Below, in pieces: positions 25,610 through 34,183 of a stretch of DNA of 64,000 nucleotides. Positions within the stretch are counted from its first letter, which is position 1; every line of letters begins with the position of its first letter. Under the pieces are notes generated by a model that was not told the DNA's origin, ran no database searches, and saw nothing but the letters and a program-made list of their open reading frames with translations. Origin of the DNA: Syntrophobacterales bacterium Delta_02 (GTDB taxonomy: Bacteria > Desulfobacterota > Syntrophorhabdia > Syntrophorhabdales > Syntrophorhabdaceae); contig LVAA01000021.1 of assembly GCA_001603955.1 (NCBI GenBank), positions 1-64,000 on the forward strand, read 5' to 3'. Made by a program: the position numbers and the translations under genes.

Positions 25610-25877
25610 ACACGTTTCGGGCCGGTAAACGTCTGACCCTTGAATTTTCTTCAATCTGCAGGTAATCTGTGGGTGAAGGTATGTTACAATTTCATCCGCG
25701 GAGCATAATAGTGTGCTATAAAGAAATACCGTATTTTGCCTGGATGATTTTATCGGACATTATGATCATACGATATGGCGAGTTTGATCATTTCATAGAG
25801 ACTACGAAAAAGGATGACCTGCGGTTCGGCGCTTGCTGTCCGGGTGCCGCCCCCGGTCTTTCGAGAAGGGATGGATA

Positions 25878-26921
25878 ATGGCGACCATAGCATATCTGCT
25901 GGTATCCGTTGAGGGTGAGGACCCGGGATCTCAGAGGAACCTGATAGGGGAATTTGCATCCGCGAAGAACCTCCGGATAGACAACTATATCACCGTGGAG
26001 CTTCCTTCCCAGAGAAAGGAGCGCGGTCGCCGGGTGAGGGAGCTCCTCGCCGGCGTTAACCGGTGGGATGTCATCGTTGTATCGGACCTTGCGGCACTGG
26101 GGGATGACATTGCCGATGTCATTGCCATAGTGGGTAGTCTTCTGGAGAGAGGGGTTCGGTTCATCGCGGCGAAGCAGGAGATGGACCTGGGCGGTGTCGG
26201 GGACAGCTCCGCGAAGGCTGCTACCGCCCTGTTCGCCATGCTAACCTCGGTGGAGAAGGAGGTCGCCTCCCGGCGTGTCAGGGGGGCTCTCGCTCAAAAA
26301 AGGAAAGAAGGCGTGGTCCTGGGCAGGCCTAAAGGGAGCCTCTCCGCGTCGAAGCTGGACGGCAAGAAAGAGCTTATCATCGAATACCTGTCGAAGGGCG
26401 TGAGCAAGGCCTCCCTGGCGCGTATCCTTGAGACGTCACCTACCAACCTCGCGAGCTACCTCAGGACGCGAAACATAGCGGTGTCAAAGAAGGACCCCGC
26501 GATGAAGAAGGATACCTCCCCAAAGAGGGCCCCTGAAGGAGAGGTTTCCCCGGAGATACCGCCACCTGTCGCGGCACCGGCGCAAGAGGTGGTGGCGACC
26601 CAGTTTCATGAGACGACAGAGGTCCTCCTGTGCAGGCAATGCGGCAAGAACATCCACGATCCCAGAACGATCACCTGCGCCGGGGGATATGTCGACTATC
26701 CCAACGGGGAATCCCATCCCCGCATTCCCTATCCCAGGCACGAAACGGAACGCTGTCCCAAGTGCGGGGTCATGCCGGGGGGGTTCCATCACGAGGGGTG
26801 CTACATGGAACGCTGCCCCAGGTGCGGGGAAAGGCTTGTTTCCTGCGGTTGCAGGACCCGGAGCGAGGAGGACGAGAAATCCTCGGGCGAGCAATCCCGG
26901 TCCGTGCGGTACCTGCCCTGA
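25878..26921 (+). CDS. Serine-recombinase-fold protein fused to HTH and zinc ribbons, active site degenerate
   Basis: A 347-residue protein. Residues 1-150 follow the resolvase/invertase catalytic fold (AYLLVSVEGEDPGSQRN start, ALFAMLTSVEKEVASRRV, then GRPKGS), residues 155-200 a resolvase-type helix-turn-helix (SKASLARILETSPTNLASYL), and residues 250-325 a CxxC-rich zinc module ending GGFHHEGCYMERCPRCG. The nucleophile serine is kept (YLLVS), but the arginine two residues before it is leucine, and the usual SRLGRS arginines read LAALGDD. It is probably a DNA-binding or regulatory paralog rather than an active recombinase. ATG 25878 follows GAAGGGATGG. Confidence 0.72.
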   Translation: MATIAYLLVSVEGEDPGSQRNLIGEFASAKNLRIDNYITVELPSQRKERGRRVRELLAGVNRWDVIVVSDLAALGDDIADVIAIVGSLLERGVRFIAAKQEMDLGGVGDSSAKAATALFAMLTSVEKEVASRRVRGALAQKRKEGVVLGRPKGSLSASKLDGKKELIIEYLSKGVSKASLARILETSPTNLASYLRTRNIAVSKKDPAMKKDTSPKRAPEGEVSPEIPPPVAAPAQEVVATQFHETTEVLLCRQCGKNIHDPRTITCAGGYVDYPNGESHPRIPYPRHETERCPKCGVMPGGFHHEGCYMERCPRCGERLVSCGCRTRSEEDEKSSGEQSRSVRYLP

Positions 26922-26966
26922 GATCCTTTGAGATTCCGTTTTTTTCGCTCGGATCAAGGAATGACG

Positions 26967-27001
26967 TCTTGAAATGTCCCGGGAAAAGTGATATTTCAAG
27001 A
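26967..27001 (+). promoter_or_regulatory. Stem-loop in the nhaA translation-initiation region
   Basis: TCTTGAAAT (26967-26975) and ATTTCAAGA (26993-27001) are perfect complements around a 17-base loop, ending 4 bases before ATG 27006. The loop contains an alternative GTG start (26988). It could control nhaA initiation. Whether it belongs to the nhaA-I/II RNA motifs cannot be judged by eye. Confidence 0.5.
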
Positions 27002-27005
27002 CCCA

Positions 27006-28412
27006 ATGAACCAGTATCCGCTAGAACCCCTTTTCGGCAGGATCATCGGGCCTTTCGAACGTTTTCTCCGCCAGACAACGGCCGGCGGCATCGTGCTCAT
27101 ATGCATGACATTACTGACGCTTGCCGTGGCCAGCTCACCCTGGGGTGATGCCTACCGGCACCTCTGGGAGACTCCCATAGGTATCGACATCGGTCCTCAC
27201 GCCGTGAAAATGCCTCTCCACGTGTGGGTGAACGAAGGATTGATGGCCCTTTTCTTTCTCCTTGTCGGCCTGGAGCTGAAGCGTGAGATAATGGTGGGAG
27301 AACTGGCCTCGTTGCGCAACGCAGCGCTTCCCGTCGCGGGGGCTCTTGGCGGGATGCTGGCGCCGGCCCTCATCTACTTTCTTCTGAACCGTTCCGGACC
27401 CGCCTCGGCGGGCTGGGGTGTCCCGATGGCCACGGATATCGCCTTTTCCGTTGGCATTCTCGTTCTTCTTGCCTGGCGCATTCCCAGGAATCTCATCATT
27501 TTCCTGACGGCTCTTGCCATTGCCGACGACCTGGGCGCTGTCCTCGTCATTGCGCTTTTCTACACGCAGACCATAGACATGATGCTACTGGGTGTCGGGG
27601 CCGGCATCCTGAGCATCCTCGTTCTTTTTAATCGGGGCGGTATCCGTCATCCGCTGCCTTATGCGATCCTGGGGGTTCTTCTCTGGGTGGCGTTTCTCAG
27701 GTCGGGGATACATGCTACACTGGCCGGTGTTCTTCTGGCGTTCACCATCCCGGCCCGGCCCGTCTACACGCCGCACCAGTTCGACGAGCAACTCAAGGAG
27801 ATGAGGGATGCCTTCCACGCAGAGACCGTCAGTTGCGAAGAGACCGACACGCCTCTGGGCGTTTACCGCATGAGCGCAATTGCCGAAAATCTCGAGAAGG
27901 CATCCTCCGAGGTGCAGTCGCCCCAGCAGCGAATGGAACATCATCTCTCGCCATGGGTGACCTTCGCGATTATCCCGCTCTTCGCCATGGCGAACGCCGG
28001 TCTCAATGTTCTCGAGATGCCCTTCCGGGAGGTCATCGTTCAACCTGTCACGCTGGGTGTTATCCTGGGGCTCGTCCTGGGGAAATTCTGCGGTATCGCG
28101 AGCTTTGCGTGGCTTGCCGTGAAACTGCGCCTTTCGCGGCTCCCCAGGGGTGTCTCCTGGCGCCATATCCTCGGCGCCGCATGGCTTGGCGGTATCGGCT
28201 TCACCATGTCGCTTTTCATCGGGCAACTGGCTTTTGCCGGCAGACCTGACCTCTTTGAAAACGTGAGGATCGGCATCATACTGGCGTCCCTGGTCTCCGC
28301 CATCCTGGGTCTCGCCTGGCTGTACTTCAGTGCCGGGAAACCGGGGAGGTCTGTTCCGAATTCCGGGCCATGTGCAGCGGGTTCAGAAGGTGAAAAGACT
28401 GTCCCCGATTGA
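27006..28412 (+). CDS. nhaA: Na+/H+ antiporter NhaA
   Basis: A 468-residue inner-membrane antiporter with about 12 helices. The ion-binding aspartate pair is present in IADDLGAVLVIAL, with MATDIAFSVGIL and GLELKREIMVGEL further supporting NhaA. A hydrophilic insert of about 50 residues (near 260-310) replaces the short loop of E. coli NhaA, and the C-terminal tail is longer than usual. The start may be GTG 26988 or ATG 27006; the latter is outside the upstream stem-loop. Confidence 0.92.
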   Translation: MNQYPLEPLFGRIIGPFERFLRQTTAGGIVLICMTLLTLAVASSPWGDAYRHLWETPIGIDIGPHAVKMPLHVWVNEGLMALFFLLVGLELKREIMVGELASLRNAALPVAGALGGMLAPALIYFLLNRSGPASAGWGVPMATDIAFSVGILVLLAWRIPRNLIIFLTALAIADDLGAVLVIALFYTQTIDMMLLGVGAGILSILVLFNRGGIRHPLPYAILGVLLWVAFLRSGIHATLAGVLLAFTIPARPVYTPHQFDEQLKEMRDAFHAETVSCEETDTPLGVYRMSAIAENLEKASSEVQSPQQRMEHHLSPWVTFAIIPLFAMANAGLNVLEMPFREVIVQPVTLGVILGLVLGKFCGIASFAWLAVKLRLSRLPRGVSWRHILGAAWLGGIGFTMSLFIGQLAFAGRPDLFENVRIGIILASLVSAILGLAWLYFSAGKPGRSVPNSGPCAAGSEGEKTVPD

Positions 28413-28539
28413 CCCGCGGCAACCGGGGGGCGGGCATGGGCGTTATCGTTCCCGCATTACAACAGGGTTTACCGGAAGGGTGTGCAAAAGGTGGCCGATT
28501 GTGGTATCGTCTACTTTGTTGCAGGATCACGGAGGAAGG

Positions 28540-28800
28540 GTGCACGATATGGCGGAAGCGGAGAATGTCCCTCACGAGGCCGAGTCCATCCCTTACTCTC
28601 GGCTGGCAGGAGCGGGTTTTCGTCAGCCAGCCCCGGGTACGATCCTCAACTTCGGCAAGACCGTGTTCGTCCGGTGGAACCGCAGGTCCATTGTCTTCAG
28701 GCTGGTGGCAAGACCCAACGGGTTCATTGAATGCCTTAAGACAGGGATCATCCGTTTCAGGCAGGAAGATCGACCCGGCATGGCGGACGGCGGGACATGA
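28540..28800 (+). CDS. Small hypothetical protein
   Basis: An 86-residue protein of unknown function starting at GTG 28540, five bases after GGAGG; ATG 28549 is an alternative. The C-terminal half (TILNFGKTVFVRWNRRSIVFRLV) is rich in beta-forming residues and basic. There is no signal peptide or cysteine pattern. It ends 38 bases before the exported protein gene, so the two may be co-transcribed. Confidence 0.5.
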   Translation: MHDMAEAENVPHEAESIPYSRLAGAGFRQPAPGTILNFGKTVFVRWNRRSIVFRLVARPNGFIECLKTGIIRFRQEDRPGMADGGT

Positions 28801-28838
28801 GACCCCCCGCCGTTCTGTTACAGAGGGAGGGTGACGCG

Positions 28839-29441
28839 ATGCTTATGAAGAAGATGTCTGTCCGGTCGCTCATCGTCGTGGTTCTTGCGATGGGCCTCAT
28901 GATCTCCGCCGGCAGCGCCCGTGCCGAACCATACCGGCACCAGAGGACGGGCCTCATGTTTCCCGATCCCGTCAATACGCTGAAGCTCGTCAAGGCCACC
29001 GACTACGAACCCCTGTACGCCGGACTCGGTACCGGCATCTCCTATCGGACCGATACGATGCGGGCCGACATCTTTCTCTACGACCTGACACAGGGCCCCA
29101 TACCCGACGGGGTCTCGTCGCAGATCGTGAGCAAAGAGTTCGATCAGGCCCTTCAGGACATATACTCCCTCGAGACGCAGGGCACCTACAGGAACGTCTC
29201 TATCGTTGTCAGGAAGGAGATAGTTTCCGTCGGCGACCACCTCAAGTTCCTTCACGGCGTTCTTACCTACGAGCAGAACAACATCAAGCTCATATCCCAT
29301 CTCTACCTGACGGGGTGCAGAGGCCTCTTCATGAAGCTGAGGATCACCTGTTTCAAGGACGCGAAGGTTCGCGAGGAACCCAATCTCACCGCTTTTCTTG
29401 CAATGATCTCGGACATCACGAGGACCTCTTCCCGGCCGTAG
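28839..29441 (+). CDS. Exported protein of unknown function
   Basis: A 200-residue protein with a signal peptide (about residues 1-27, SLIVVVLAMGLMISAGSARA cut after ARA). The mature part begins EPYRHQRTGLMFPD, then SYRTDTMRADIFLYD and a stretch on secreted-type beta structure; two cysteines late in the chain could form a disulfide. ATG 28839 follows GGGAGGG. It should be periplasmic or surface-exposed. No family is recognised. Confidence 0.65.
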   Translation: MLMKKMSVRSLIVVVLAMGLMISAGSARAEPYRHQRTGLMFPDPVNTLKLVKATDYEPLYAGLGTGISYRTDTMRADIFLYDLTQGPIPDGVSSQIVSKEFDQALQDIYSLETQGTYRNVSIVVRKEIVSVGDHLKFLHGVLTYEQNNIKLISHLYLTGCRGLFMKLRITCFKDAKVREEPNLTAFLAMISDITRTSSRP

Positions 29442-29648
29442 GGCGACGACAGGGGGTACGCCGGGGACCGTTGCCTAAACTTGTGCCGCCAATGTCCGAT
29501 AATATGAGGGAGAGCGGCGTAAGCCCCGCATGGGAATCGGCACAGATAGGGCGTCCCTGCCGGGGGCCGGTCCGACCTGAATGTTGACTTCTGTGAGTGT
29601 TCGGTCTAAGGTTTAATTGACACACAGCCTGTGACGCGGGAAGCAGCC

Positions 29649-32450
29649 ATGAACCACACCTTGAAAACCCGTCAGGAACTCATCGAAGAGATATCTGCGC
29701 TGAAAAAGAGGATCACGGACCTGGAACTGTCGGAGGCCGAGAACCGGCGTACCCGGGAGGTGTTGCTCGGGTGCGTCGAGGAATATCGGGACATCTTCGA
29801 GAACGCCATGATGGGTATCTTCCAGAGTACGCCTGACGGAAGATACCTGCGCGCCAATATGGCCCTGGCGAAGATATATGGCTATTCCTCACCCGATGAA
29901 TTGATGAGCGCCATCACGGACATCGCGGGGCAGCTCTATGTTGACCCTGAGGACCGCAAAAAGTGCATGGAGTACCTCGGCGAGAAGGGCCTGGTATATG
30001 GTTGCGAGATCGAGGTGTACCGCAAGGACGGGAGCAAGATCCGGATCTCGATGAACGCGAGGGTCATCCGCGGCCCCGACGGATCCCTCGCCTGTTATGA
30101 AGGCATTGTCGAGGACATTACGGGGCGTCGCCGGGCTGACGATGCATTGCGATGGAAGACGGCCCTGCTCGAGGCGCAGCTGAACACCTCCATCGATGGC
30201 ATACTGGTCGTCGGGGAGGATCACAAGAACCTCGTACACAACCAGCGCTTTGTCGATATGTGGAATGTTCCCCGGAAGGTCCTGGACGAGGGGGACGAAA
30301 CCTCCCGCCTCAATCATATTGCGGCCCAGGTCGTCGACCCTGATGGATTTATTCGGAAGATAATGCATCTTTACAGCCATCCCGACGAGACCAGCAGGGA
30401 TGAGATCGAAATGAAGAGCGGCATCGTGCTGGACCGCTATTCAGCACCCGTGATCGGCGAGGACGGACATCACTACGGGAGGATCTGGACATTCAGGGAC
30501 ATCACTGAACGCAAGCGCGCCGAGGAGCAGCTGCGGGAATCGCAAAGGAGACTGGCGGACATCATCGAGTTCCTTCCCGACCCCACGTTGGCAATAGACC
30601 AGGAAGGAAAGGTCATCGCCTGGAACCGGGCGATAGAGGTCATGGCAGGTGTCAGCAAGGAGGATATGCTGGGGAAGGATGACTATGAATACGCGCTGCC
30701 CTTCTACGGGACGCGCCGGCCCATGCTTATCAATTTCGTGACCACGTGGGACGAGGAGATCGAGAAACAGTATTCCTTCATAAAGAGGGAAGGCGATACC
30801 CTCTACACGGAGACCGACGTGCCCTTGGTGTGCGGGCAGAAGAGAAGTCTCTGGGGGAAGGCCGGGCCTCTTTACGACATTCACGGGAATGTGGTGGGGG
30901 CCATCGAATCCATCCGCGACATCACGGAGCGAAAGGAAGCACTGCGGGAGCTCTTTGCCGAAAAGGAAAAGATGCGCAGTCTTTCGGAGAATACCCCGGT
31001 CGGCATGGCCCTTATCGACAGCAAGGGCCGTTTTGTCTACATAAACCCGAGATTCAAGGCCATATTCGGTTACGATCTTGCCGACATCCCGGACGGGAGG
31101 ACGTGGTTCAGAAAGGCATATCCCGACGAGGCCTACCGGCACCGCGTCATAGAAGCGTGGCTTGAGGATCTCAGGACAAAGAGTCTCAGGGACCAGGGCA
31201 TTTACAACGTGGTGTGCAAGGACGGATCGACGAAAGTGATCGGCTTCATCCCCGTGCAGCTCGGCAACGGCGACGTGATCATGGTATGCGAGGATATCAC
31301 CGAACGCAAGAGACTGGAAGCGCAGCTCGTGAACGCTCAGAAGATGGAGGCGATCGGCACGCTATCGGGCGGCATCGCCCACGATTTCAACAACATACTC
31401 ATGGGCGTCCAGGGTTATATCTCCCTCATGATGATCGATACCCCTCCCGGCCACACGCATTATGGTTGGCTGAAGAACATCGAGGAACTGGTAAGGAACG
31501 CCGCGGACCTGACGAGGCAACTCCTCGGGTTCGCGCGGGGCGGCAAGTACGTTGTCAAACCCTTCAGTATGAACGAGCTCGTCGAAAAGACCTCCTCCAT
31601 GTTCGGAAGGACGAAGAAGGAGATCGTCATCCACCGCAAGTACCAGGGCGACATCTGGCCCGTCGAGGGAGACCAGGGACAGATAGAACAGGTGCTTCTC
31701 AACCTTTACCTCAATGCCTGGCAGGCCATGCCCGCCGGAGGGATTCTTTCCCTGGGAACGAGCAACACCCTGCTCGCAGCCGCGGAGGCCAGGGCCCATT
31801 CCGTGGTCCCGGGTAGATACGTGTGCACCCGTATCACCGACAACGGTGTCGGAATGGATGCGAAGACGAAAGAGAGGATCTTCGAGCCCTTCTTTACGAC
31901 GAAGGAACTTGGCAGGGGAACGGGTTTGGGGCTTGCCATGGTGTACGGCATCGTGAAGAACCACAACGGGTATATCGATGTGGAGAGCGGACCCGGCAAG
32001 GGGTCCACCTTCCGGTTTTGCCTGCCCGCGTCGGAAAAAGACGTTGACCGTGTCAGGGTTGAGACCGCCGAAACGGTAAAAGGGACGGGGACGGTCCTTC
32101 TCGTCGATGATGAGCCCGCGGTGCTCACAGTCAGCAGGGCCATGATCGAGTCCCTGGGATACACGGTATACGCGGTGAGTACCGGGGAGGAGGCGATCTC
32201 TCTCTACGGGGAAAAGAAGGATTCCATCGACCTCATAATCCTCGATATGATCATGCCCGGCCTGTCGGGAAGCGGGACCTTCGACCGCATACGGGAGATG
32301 AACCCCGGCGCGAAGGTTATCCTCTCCAGTGGCTACAGCCTCAACGAGCAGGCACGCAGTATCATGGAAAAGGGATGCAGGGGCTTCGTCCAGAAACCCT
32401 TCACCATAGCGGATATCTCCCGCAAGCTCAGGGAAGTTCTCCAAGAATAA
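29649..32450 (+). CDS. PAS-rich hybrid histidine kinase with C-terminal receiver
   Basis: A 933-residue soluble kinase without obvious membrane helices. A short coiled coil (residues 1-40) leads into about four PAS domains (roughly 45-165, 175-290, 300-430 and 440-555) with PAC endings such as DITGRRR and DITERK. The phosphoacceptor is in GGIAHDFNNIL (about residue 577). The ATPase boxes are N (NLYLNAWQAM), G1 (DNGVGMD), F (FEPFFTTKE) and G2 (GTGLGLAMVYG). A receiver domain follows with VDDEPA, DMIMPG and the late KPF lysine. No separate response regulator is adjacent. Confidence 0.93.
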   Translation: MNHTLKTRQELIEEISALKKRITDLELSEAENRRTREVLLGCVEEYRDIFENAMMGIFQSTPDGRYLRANMALAKIYGYSSPDELMSAITDIAGQLYVDPEDRKKCMEYLGEKGLVYGCEIEVYRKDGSKIRISMNARVIRGPDGSLACYEGIVEDITGRRRADDALRWKTALLEAQLNTSIDGILVVGEDHKNLVHNQRFVDMWNVPRKVLDEGDETSRLNHIAAQVVDPDGFIRKIMHLYSHPDETSRDEIEMKSGIVLDRYSAPVIGEDGHHYGRIWTFRDITERKRAEEQLRESQRRLADIIEFLPDPTLAIDQEGKVIAWNRAIEVMAGVSKEDMLGKDDYEYALPFYGTRRPMLINFVTTWDEEIEKQYSFIKREGDTLYTETDVPLVCGQKRSLWGKAGPLYDIHGNVVGAIESIRDITERKEALRELFAEKEKMRSLSENTPVGMALIDSKGRFVYINPRFKAIFGYDLADIPDGRTWFRKAYPDEAYRHRVIEAWLEDLRTKSLRDQGIYNVVCKDGSTKVIGFIPVQLGNGDVIMVCEDITERKRLEAQLVNAQKMEAIGTLSGGIAHDFNNILMGVQGYISLMMIDTPPGHTHYGWLKNIEELVRNAADLTRQLLGFARGGKYVVKPFSMNELVEKTSSMFGRTKKEIVIHRKYQGDIWPVEGDQGQIEQVLLNLYLNAWQAMPAGGILSLGTSNTLLAAAEARAHSVVPGRYVCTRITDNGVGMDAKTKERIFEPFFTTKELGRGTGLGLAMVYGIVKNHNGYIDVESGPGKGSTFRFCLPASEKDVDRVRVETAETVKGTGTVLLVDDEPAVLTVSRAMIESLGYTVYAVSTGEEAISLYGEKKDSIDLIILDMIMPGLSGSGTFDRIREMNPGAKVILSSGYSLNEQARSIMEKGCRGFVQKPFTIADISRKLREVLQE

Positions 32451-32453
32451 AAA

Positions 32454-32609
32454 CCGTTTCAGGTTTCAAGGAAAAAGACGGTTTCAGGTTCCATGTTTCA
32501 GGTTTCAAGGAAATACGGGCAAGCGCTCATTCAAGGGTTTGTTCCCTGAAACATGGAACCTGAAACATGGAACGGTTTTTTGCCTGAAACCTGAAACCTG
32601 AAACGGTCT
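32454..32609. repeat. Short-unit repeat pair, GTTTCAGG family, bidirectional terminator candidate
   Basis: Left array 32454-32511 repeats GTTTCAGGTTTCAAGG and GGTTCCATGTTTCAGG. Right array 32548-32605 is its complement (CCTGAAACATGGAACC, ACCTGAAACC). A CGGTTTTTTG tract inside the right array resembles a terminator tail. It fills the entire spacer between the kinase and the converging nadB gene. Confidence 0.8.
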
Positions 32610-34181
32610 TTACCGTATGAAGTGGGCGCCGCGGCTTACGTTGTTCTTGAGGGCTGCTTCGGCGACTATACGGGCTGTGCGGACGCCGTTGCGAAGGTCG
32701 ATGACCATGGGGACGAGCTGGGCCCTGCGGTAGAAGTCGTCTATACGGTTCTTGAGATAACCGATGTCGGCCCAGGCACGCTGCAGCCTCCTGACGGTGC
32801 GGATGATGCCGACATAGTTCCACATCGTGGATTTGATGCTCACCCAGTCCTGGTGTATGAGGGCGGGGTCGACCTCCTCGACGCGTTCGGGGAACTGCCA
32901 GGGTGGTATGTCCGATTCCTTGTAGGGCTTGTTGCCGTTGAAGTTTCCCGCGATATCCTTTGCCGTGCGTATGCCCCACACTAGCCCTTCCAGCAGGGAC
33001 GTCGAGGCAAGCCGGTTGGCGCCGTGAAGACCGGTAGCGGCCACTTCACCCGCGGCGTAAAGGCACTTGAGAGACGTTTTCCCCCAGGTGTCCACCTGCA
33101 CGCCGCCGCAGCTGTAATGGGCCGCGGGAACGACGGGGATGGGAACCTTCTGGATATCGATGTCGAAATCAAGGCATCTCTGGTATATCATGGGAAAGCG
33201 TTTCTTGACGTTTATTTCCGTGTAGGAGGCGATGTCGAGATAGACGTAGGCATCGCCCCTTTTGATCATCTCCTCGTACATGGCGCGGGAGACCTCGTCC
33301 CTCGGGGCCAGGTCGCCGAGCTCGGAGTAGTTTGCCATGAAGGGAACGCCGTCCTTCGTCTTGAGTCGTGCCCCTTCTCCGCGAAGGGCCTCGGAGATAA
33401 GGAAGCCGTCGGCGTCCTTGTGGAAAAGCGTTGTGGGATGGAACTGGATGTATTCCATGTTTATGAGCCGTGCACCGGCCCGGTCGGCCATGGCGAAGCC
33501 GTCTCCCGTCGCGACGGGAGGGTTTGTCGTATGGAGGTAGATCCTTCCCAGTCCCCCCGTGGCGAGCACCGTGTAGGAGGCGAAGAAGCGCTCGACGTGG
33601 CCCGTGGCGTTGTTGAGGACGTAGGCGCCGATGCACTGGGGTTCCCTGTAGAGTGCGAGGGGATTCGTCGAGTGGTGGGGTATGGTGAGAAGGTCTATCG
33701 CGGGGAAACCGGGAAAGGCACGGATGTTCCTGTATTCCGCCATCTTGTCGACAAGGGCCGTCTCGATGGCCTTGCCCGTGGAGTCCTTGGAGTGGAGTAT
33801 CCTTCTGCGCGAGTGGCTTGCCTCCCGGGCGAATTCGAATTCATCCTCTCCTGACCGCGAAAAGGGGACCCCCACCTTCTTGACGAGGAAATCCTCGACC
33901 ATCCCGGGCCCTTCATAGGCTACGATCTTTACGGCATCGGGATTGGAGATGCCGTCGCCGGCCTGAATGATGTCCTCGGCAAGCAGTTCCGGCGTATCGT
34001 CCTGCCCCCGGGCCACGATGCCTCCCTGGGCGTAGAAGGTGTTAGATTCCGCGATGGAGGCTTCCTTCGATATGATGATGACATCAAGCCCGAGGTCGGC
34101 CGCGCTTATGGCGCAGGCAAGCCCCGCTATGCCGGAGCCGATGACAAGGACATCGCAATAGTAGGTCTCGTCCGTTTTCAT
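32610..34181 (-). CDS. nadB: L-aspartate oxidase NadB
   Basis: A 523-residue flavoprotein converting aspartate to iminoaspartate for quinolinate synthesis. The FAD motif DVLVIGSGIAGLACAIS is near residue 12, YAQGGIVA follows, and the family-specific GGVQVDTWGKTSLKCLYAAGE and HGANRLASTSLLEG are present. ATG 34181 begins two bases after the nadA stop. Anaerobic NadB proteins use fumarate as electron acceptor, which is likely here (inference). Confidence 0.95.
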   Translation of the reverse strand: MKTDETYYCDVLVIGSGIAGLACAISAADLGLDVIIISKEASIAESNTFYAQGGIVARGQDDTPELLAEDIIQAGDGISNPDAVKIVAYEGPGMVEDFLVKKVGVPFSRSGEDEFEFAREASHSRRRILHSKDSTGKAIETALVDKMAEYRNIRAFPGFPAIDLLTIPHHSTNPLALYREPQCIGAYVLNNATGHVERFFASYTVLATGGLGRIYLHTTNPPVATGDGFAMADRAGARLINMEYIQFHPTTLFHKDADGFLISEALRGEGARLKTKDGVPFMANYSELGDLAPRDEVSRAMYEEMIKRGDAYVYLDIASYTEINVKKRFPMIYQRCLDFDIDIQKVPIPVVPAAHYSCGGVQVDTWGKTSLKCLYAAGEVAATGLHGANRLASTSLLEGLVWGIRTAKDIAGNFNGNKPYKESDIPPWQFPERVEEVDPALIHQDWVSIKSTMWNYVGIIRTVRRLQRAWADIGYLKNRIDDFYRRAQLVPMVIDLRNGVRTARIVAEAALKNNVSRGAHFIR

Positions 34182-34183
34182 CT

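Noticed and set aside
25669-25878. 69-codon open frame before the recombinase-like gene
   Set aside because: It has atypical composition, no recognised motif and no good ribosome-binding site, and it runs into the start of the next gene. It is not supported as coding.
32454-32609. CRISPR-like repeats
   Set aside because: Units are 7-11 bases with variation, there are no regular unique spacers, and no cas genes are present. The same holds for the other arrays.
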